Shown: one piece after another, positions 6,048 to 8,953 of the stretch
How positions within the stretch are numbered: the first letter of the stretch is position 1
Layout: every line of letters starts with the position of its first letter
From: Opitutales bacterium
Lineage (GTDB): Bacteria; Verrucomicrobiota; Verrucomicrobiia; Opitutales; Oceanipulchritudinaceae
Direction of reading: 5' to 3'
NCBI GenBank assembly: GCA_007123395.1
Contig: SKLD01000496.1
Coordinates: 1 to 8,953 of the forward strand
DNA length: 8,953 bases
Translations under genes and position numbers: made by a program
The notes under the pieces: generated by a model
Seen by the model: only the letters and a program-made list of their open reading frames with translations
What the model was told of the DNA's origin: nothing
Databases searched by the model: none

Positions 6048-8953
6048 ATGCCGCGCCTGAAAAACGAATCCCTCGTCTTCGACACCCTCCGCCTGGAGGG
6101 CGGGCTCTTTGTTCCCGGCATTCTCGAAAAAATCGCCGCCGGGGAACACCGTCTCCAGTCGGCGGAGGACTATTGCCTGCCCCGCGGTCTCCGCCTCCTC
6201 GACGAGCAGGGCCGCGCCTTCCGCATCGGGCGCGCCCTCTGGGTGCGCTTTGGCGAGCACCGCGCCCGCACCGGCATCGACGCCGCCCGCGTCACCACCG
6301 GCTTCGTTTCCGAAATGCTGCGCGATGCCTTTGGCTACGCCGCGCTGGGGCCCTGCCCGGAGGTCCCGGTAATCGGCGAGCGCGCCTATCCCGTCTCCCT
6401 CATGGCCGCACCCCATGTGCCCGTTGTCGTGGCCCCCCACGATCTGGAGCTGGACGCGCCCGACGAACGCTTCGCCGTGCGCGGCTCGGGCAGCCGCCGC
6501 AAGTCCGCCCACCAGCTCGCCCAGGAATACCTCAACGCCACCGACGCCTGCACATGGGCCGTCGTCACCAACGGGCGGCAATGGCGCCTCCTCCGCGACG
6601 CCGACACCCTCACGCGCCCCAACTACCTCGAAATCGACCTCGCCCTCATCCTCGAAAGCGAGCGCTACCCCGATTTCGCCGCCGCATGGCGCATCCTCCA
6701 CGCCTCCCGCGCGGGCAGTCCCGAGACCCGCGACCAAGCCCCCTGGGAGCAGTGGCGGGCCGACGGCCACGCCCAGGGCCAGCGCGTCCGCGGGGCCATG
6801 CGCGACGGGGTCACCGAGGCTCTCCAGACCCTCGGCGAGGCCTTCCTCCGGCAGCGCGACAACGAGGACCTCCGCCGCCGCCTGCACGCGGGCGACCTCA
6901 CCACCGACGCCTACTTCCAGCAGCTCCTCCGCCTCGTTTACCGCTTCCTCTTCCTCTTCACCATCGAAGAGCGCGGTCTCCTCCATCCTCCCGGCGAGAG
7001 CCCCGAAGCCCGCCGCGCCGAGGCCCTCTACGCCGAGGGCTACTCCCTCCGCCGCCTGCGCGCGCGCTGCCTTCGCCGCGCCGGGTTCGACCACCACACC
7101 GACCTCTGGGAGAGCGTGCGCATCGTCTTCCGCGGCCTCGCGCAAGGGGAGCCCCGCCTCGCGCTGCCCGCCCTCGGCGGCCTCTTCGCCCCCGCCCAGT
7201 GCCCCGCCCTCCACGCCGCCCGCCTCGACAACCGCGCCCTCCTCACCGTCATGCGCCAGCTCCGCTGGTCCGCCGTCACCGGTCGCCTCTCCGCCGTGGA
7301 CTACCGCAACATGGGGCCGGAGGAGCTGGGCTCCGTTTACGAGAGCCTCCTCGAACTCGTCCCCGCCGTCGACCTCGAGACCCGCCGCTTCGGCTTTGTC
7401 GGCCTCACCGAGGACGGCAGCAGCGATGGCAACGCCCGCAAGACCACGGGCAGCTACTACACCCCCGATTCCCTCGTGCAGGAACTCCTCGACAGCGCCC
7501 TCGATCCCGTCATCGAGGCCCGCCTCGCCGCCCGCCCGGAAGATCCCGAGGAAGCCCTTCTCTCCCTCGCCGTCGTCGATCCCGCTTGCGGCAGCGGCCA
7601 CTTCCTTCTCGGGGCCGCCCGCCGCCTCGCCGAACGCCTCGCCGCCCTCCGCGCCATCGACGGAGCCGTGCGGGGCGGCGACTACGCCCGCGCCCTCCGC
7701 GATGTCATCGCCCGCTGCCTCTACGGTGTCGACCGCAACCCCATGGCCCTCGAACTCGCCCGCGCCGCTCTCTGGCTCGAAGGCTTCGAGCCCGGCCAGC
7801 CCCTTTCCTTCCTCGACCACCACCTCGTCTGCGGCGACGCCCTCCTCGGCCTCGCCGATCTCGCCGCCCTCGACCACGGCATCCCCAAAGACGCCTTCAA
7901 ACCCCTCTCCGGCGACAGCAAGACCGTCTGCCGCGACCTCGCCGCCGCCAACCGCGCCGCTCTCCGCGCCTACGCCGACCGCCGCGCGGGCGACCTCTTC
8001 GCCGCCCCCGACACCGCCGACCTCCTCGACGAGCGCCGCCGCCTTGAGGCCATGCCCGACCACACCCCCGCCGAAGTCGCCGCCAAGGAAGCCGCCCACG
8101 CCGCCTACCTCGGCCACGCCCGCGGGAGCCGCCTCGCCCAGGCCGCCGACCTCTTTGTCGCCGCCTTCCTCGCCCCCAAGGCCACCGCCGAAGACGCCGC
8201 CCGCTGCCCCACCACCGAAACCCTCGCCGACCTTCTCTACCCCCGGCGCGGCGCCGCCCCCGATCCCGCCGCCCTCGACCACGCCCGCGCCCTCTGTGCC
8301 GAGGCCCGCGTCCTCCACTGGCCCCTCGTCTTTGTCGAGGTCTTTGCCCGCGGCGGCTTCGACTGCGTGCTCGGCAACCCCCCGTGGGAACGCATCAAGC
8401 TCCAGGAGCAGGAGTTTTTCGCCAGCCGCGATCCCCGCATCGCCGAAGCCCGCAACAAGGCCGAGCGCGCCCAACGCATCCAGTGGCTTGCCGAGGGCAG
8501 CCTCGGCCACCACCTCCACAGCACCGACATCCCCCACGGCGGCGACCCCGCCGAGATCGCCCTCCACCGCGCCTTCCTCACCGCCCGCCGCGTTGCCGAG
8601 GCCATGAGCGTCTTCGCCCACGTCAACGGACCCGACGGCGGCCGCTTCCCCCTCACCGGCGTCGGCGACGTCAATACCTACGCGCTCTTCGCCGAGACCA
8701 ACCACGCCATCAACCACCCCGGGGGCCGGGCCGGCTTTATTGTCCCCACCGGCATCGCCACGGACGATTCCACCAAGGCCTTCTTTAGCCACATCGTGGG
8801 CGCGCACCGCCTCGCCAGCCTCTTCGATTTCGAGAACCGTGAGGGAATTTTTGAGGGTGTTCACCGAAGTTTCAAATTCTCACTCGTCACGCTCGGTCCC
8901 GCCGAGCAGGCACGCCTCGCCTTCTTCCTTCTGGGCACGGGCGACCTCGCCGA
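6048..8953 (+). CDS. Eco57I/PglX/DrmMI-type adenine-N6 DNA methyltransferase, 3'-truncated by the window edge
   Basis: First 968 residues of a large N6-adenine DNA methyltransferase; the frame stays open to the right edge. The start is well fixed: an in-frame TGA lies at 6036-6038 and the ATG at 6048 is the first start codon after it, though no clear Shine-Dalgarno is seen. Visible in order: an N-terminal domain with HQLAQEYLN and WAVVTNGRQWRLLRD (about 165-200); a helical linker with FLFLFTIEERGLL near 305; TGSYYTP (467-473); SAM-binding motif I DPACGSGHF (511-519); motif III GVDRNP (560-565); CGDALLG (595-601); a ~170-residue helical insert; catalytic motif IV NPPW (777-780); and the later family blocks GDVNTYALFAE, FIVPTGIATDD and FDFENREGIF. 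The target-recognition domain is not reached. No PD-ExK nuclease motif is evident at the N-terminus, so methylation alone is likely. Next to drmD it fits DrmMI of class 1 DISARM; BREX PglX and type IIG enzymes share the same core. Confidence 0.85.
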   Translation, partial: MPRLKNESLVFDTLRLEGGLFVPGILEKIAAGEHRLQSAEDYCLPRGLRLLDEQGRAFRIGRALWVRFGEHRARTGIDAARVTTGFVSEMLRDAFGYAALGPCPEVPVIGERAYPVSLMAAPHVPVVVAPHDLELDAPDERFAVRGSGSRRKSAHQLAQEYLNATDACTWAVVTNGRQWRLLRDADTLTRPNYLEIDLALILESERYPDFAAAWRILHASRAGSPETRDQAPWEQWRADGHAQGQRVRGAMRDGVTEALQTLGEAFLRQRDNEDLRRRLHAGDLTTDAYFQQLLRLVYRFLFLFTIEERGLLHPPGESPEARRAEALYAEGYSLRRLRARCLRRAGFDHHTDLWESVRIVFRGLAQGEPRLALPALGGLFAPAQCPALHAARLDNRALLTVMRQLRWSAVTGRLSAVDYRNMGPEELGSVYESLLELVPAVDLETRRFGFVGLTEDGSSDGNARKTTGSYYTPDSLVQELLDSALDPVIEARLAARPEDPEEALLSLAVVDPACGSGHFLLGAARRLAERLAALRAIDGAVRGGDYARALRDVIARCLYGVDRNPMALELARAALWLEGFEPGQPLSFLDHHLVCGDALLGLADLAALDHGIPKDAFKPLSGDSKTVCRDLAAANRAALRAYADRRAGDLFAAPDTADLLDERRRLEAMPDHTPAEVAAKEAAHAAYLGHARGSRLAQAADLFVAAFLAPKATAEDAARCPTTETLADLLYPRRGAAPDPAALDHARALCAEARVLHWPLVFVEVFARGGFDCVLGNPPWERIKLQEQEFFASRDPRIAEARNKAERAQRIQWLAEGSLGHHLHSTDIPHGGDPAEIALHRAFLTARRVAEAMSVFAHVNGPDGGRFPLTGVGDVNTYALFAETNHAINHPGGRAGFIVPTGIATDDSTKAFFSHIVGAHRLASLFDFENREGIFEGVHRSFKFSLVTLGPAEQARLAFFLLGTGDLA

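Noticed and set aside
6173..8607. Long Arg/Pro-rich and Ser/Pro-rich plus-strand frames (6173-8047 and 6415-8607)
   Set aside because: They are out-of-frame readings of the methyltransferase gene. The real frame, from 6048, is open to the window edge and carries all the family motifs.
6012..8864. 950-codon open frame on the minus strand opposite the methyltransferase
   Set aside because: Same artefact: low-complexity Gly/Glu/Ala/Val composition, no motifs, and fully antisense to a gene with intact DPACGSG and NPPW motifs.

Overview
The window is a GC-rich bacterial segment whose genes all lie on the + strand. It carries three very large genes with the hallmarks of a DISARM-like / restriction-modification-type anti-phage locus. 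The organism cannot be fixed from these genes. The style of the palindromic repeats between genes 2 and 3 reminds me of GC-rich Verrucomicrobiota such as Opitutales. That is memory-based and weak.

Layout. (1) Positions 2-2518 hold the C-terminal 838 residues of a giant superfamily 2 helicase: helicase motifs V/VI, a four-cysteine zinc cluster, a DUF1998/MZB region with a Cx3CxxC cluster, and a possibly decayed nuclease-like tail. The N-terminal half, with the ATP-binding motifs, lies upstream of the window. (2) Positions 2525-5338 hold a complete 937-residue SNF2-family ATPase of the DrmD type. It starts six bases after the first gene and in the same reading frame. (3) Positions 5339-6047 are a 709-base non-coding stretch filled with GC-rich palindromes, including an 84-base paired-hairpin (REP/BIME-like) element. 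(4) From 6048 to the right edge there is the first 968 residues of a large Eco57I/PglX/DrmMI-type adenine-N6 DNA methyltransferase. Its motifs I, III and IV and post-motif-IV core are visible, and the end lies outside the window.

How the parts may work together. DrmD (SNF2 helicase) plus a large adenine methylase is the signature pair of class 1 DISARM, in which the methylase marks host DNA and the helicases act on unmarked or incoming DNA. Here the partner is a single large helicase-DUF1998 protein. It carries a QRSGRAGR motif VI and is placed before drmD, instead of separate drmA, drmB and drmC genes following the methylase. In architecture it resembles DruE/MrfA-like DUF1998 helicases at least as much as DrmA plus DrmB. 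The locus is therefore best described as a DISARM-like variant or hybrid. Whether it is a known subtype cannot be decided without the flanks and a database search.

I saw no tRNA, rRNA, CRISPR array, transposase or integrase in the window.
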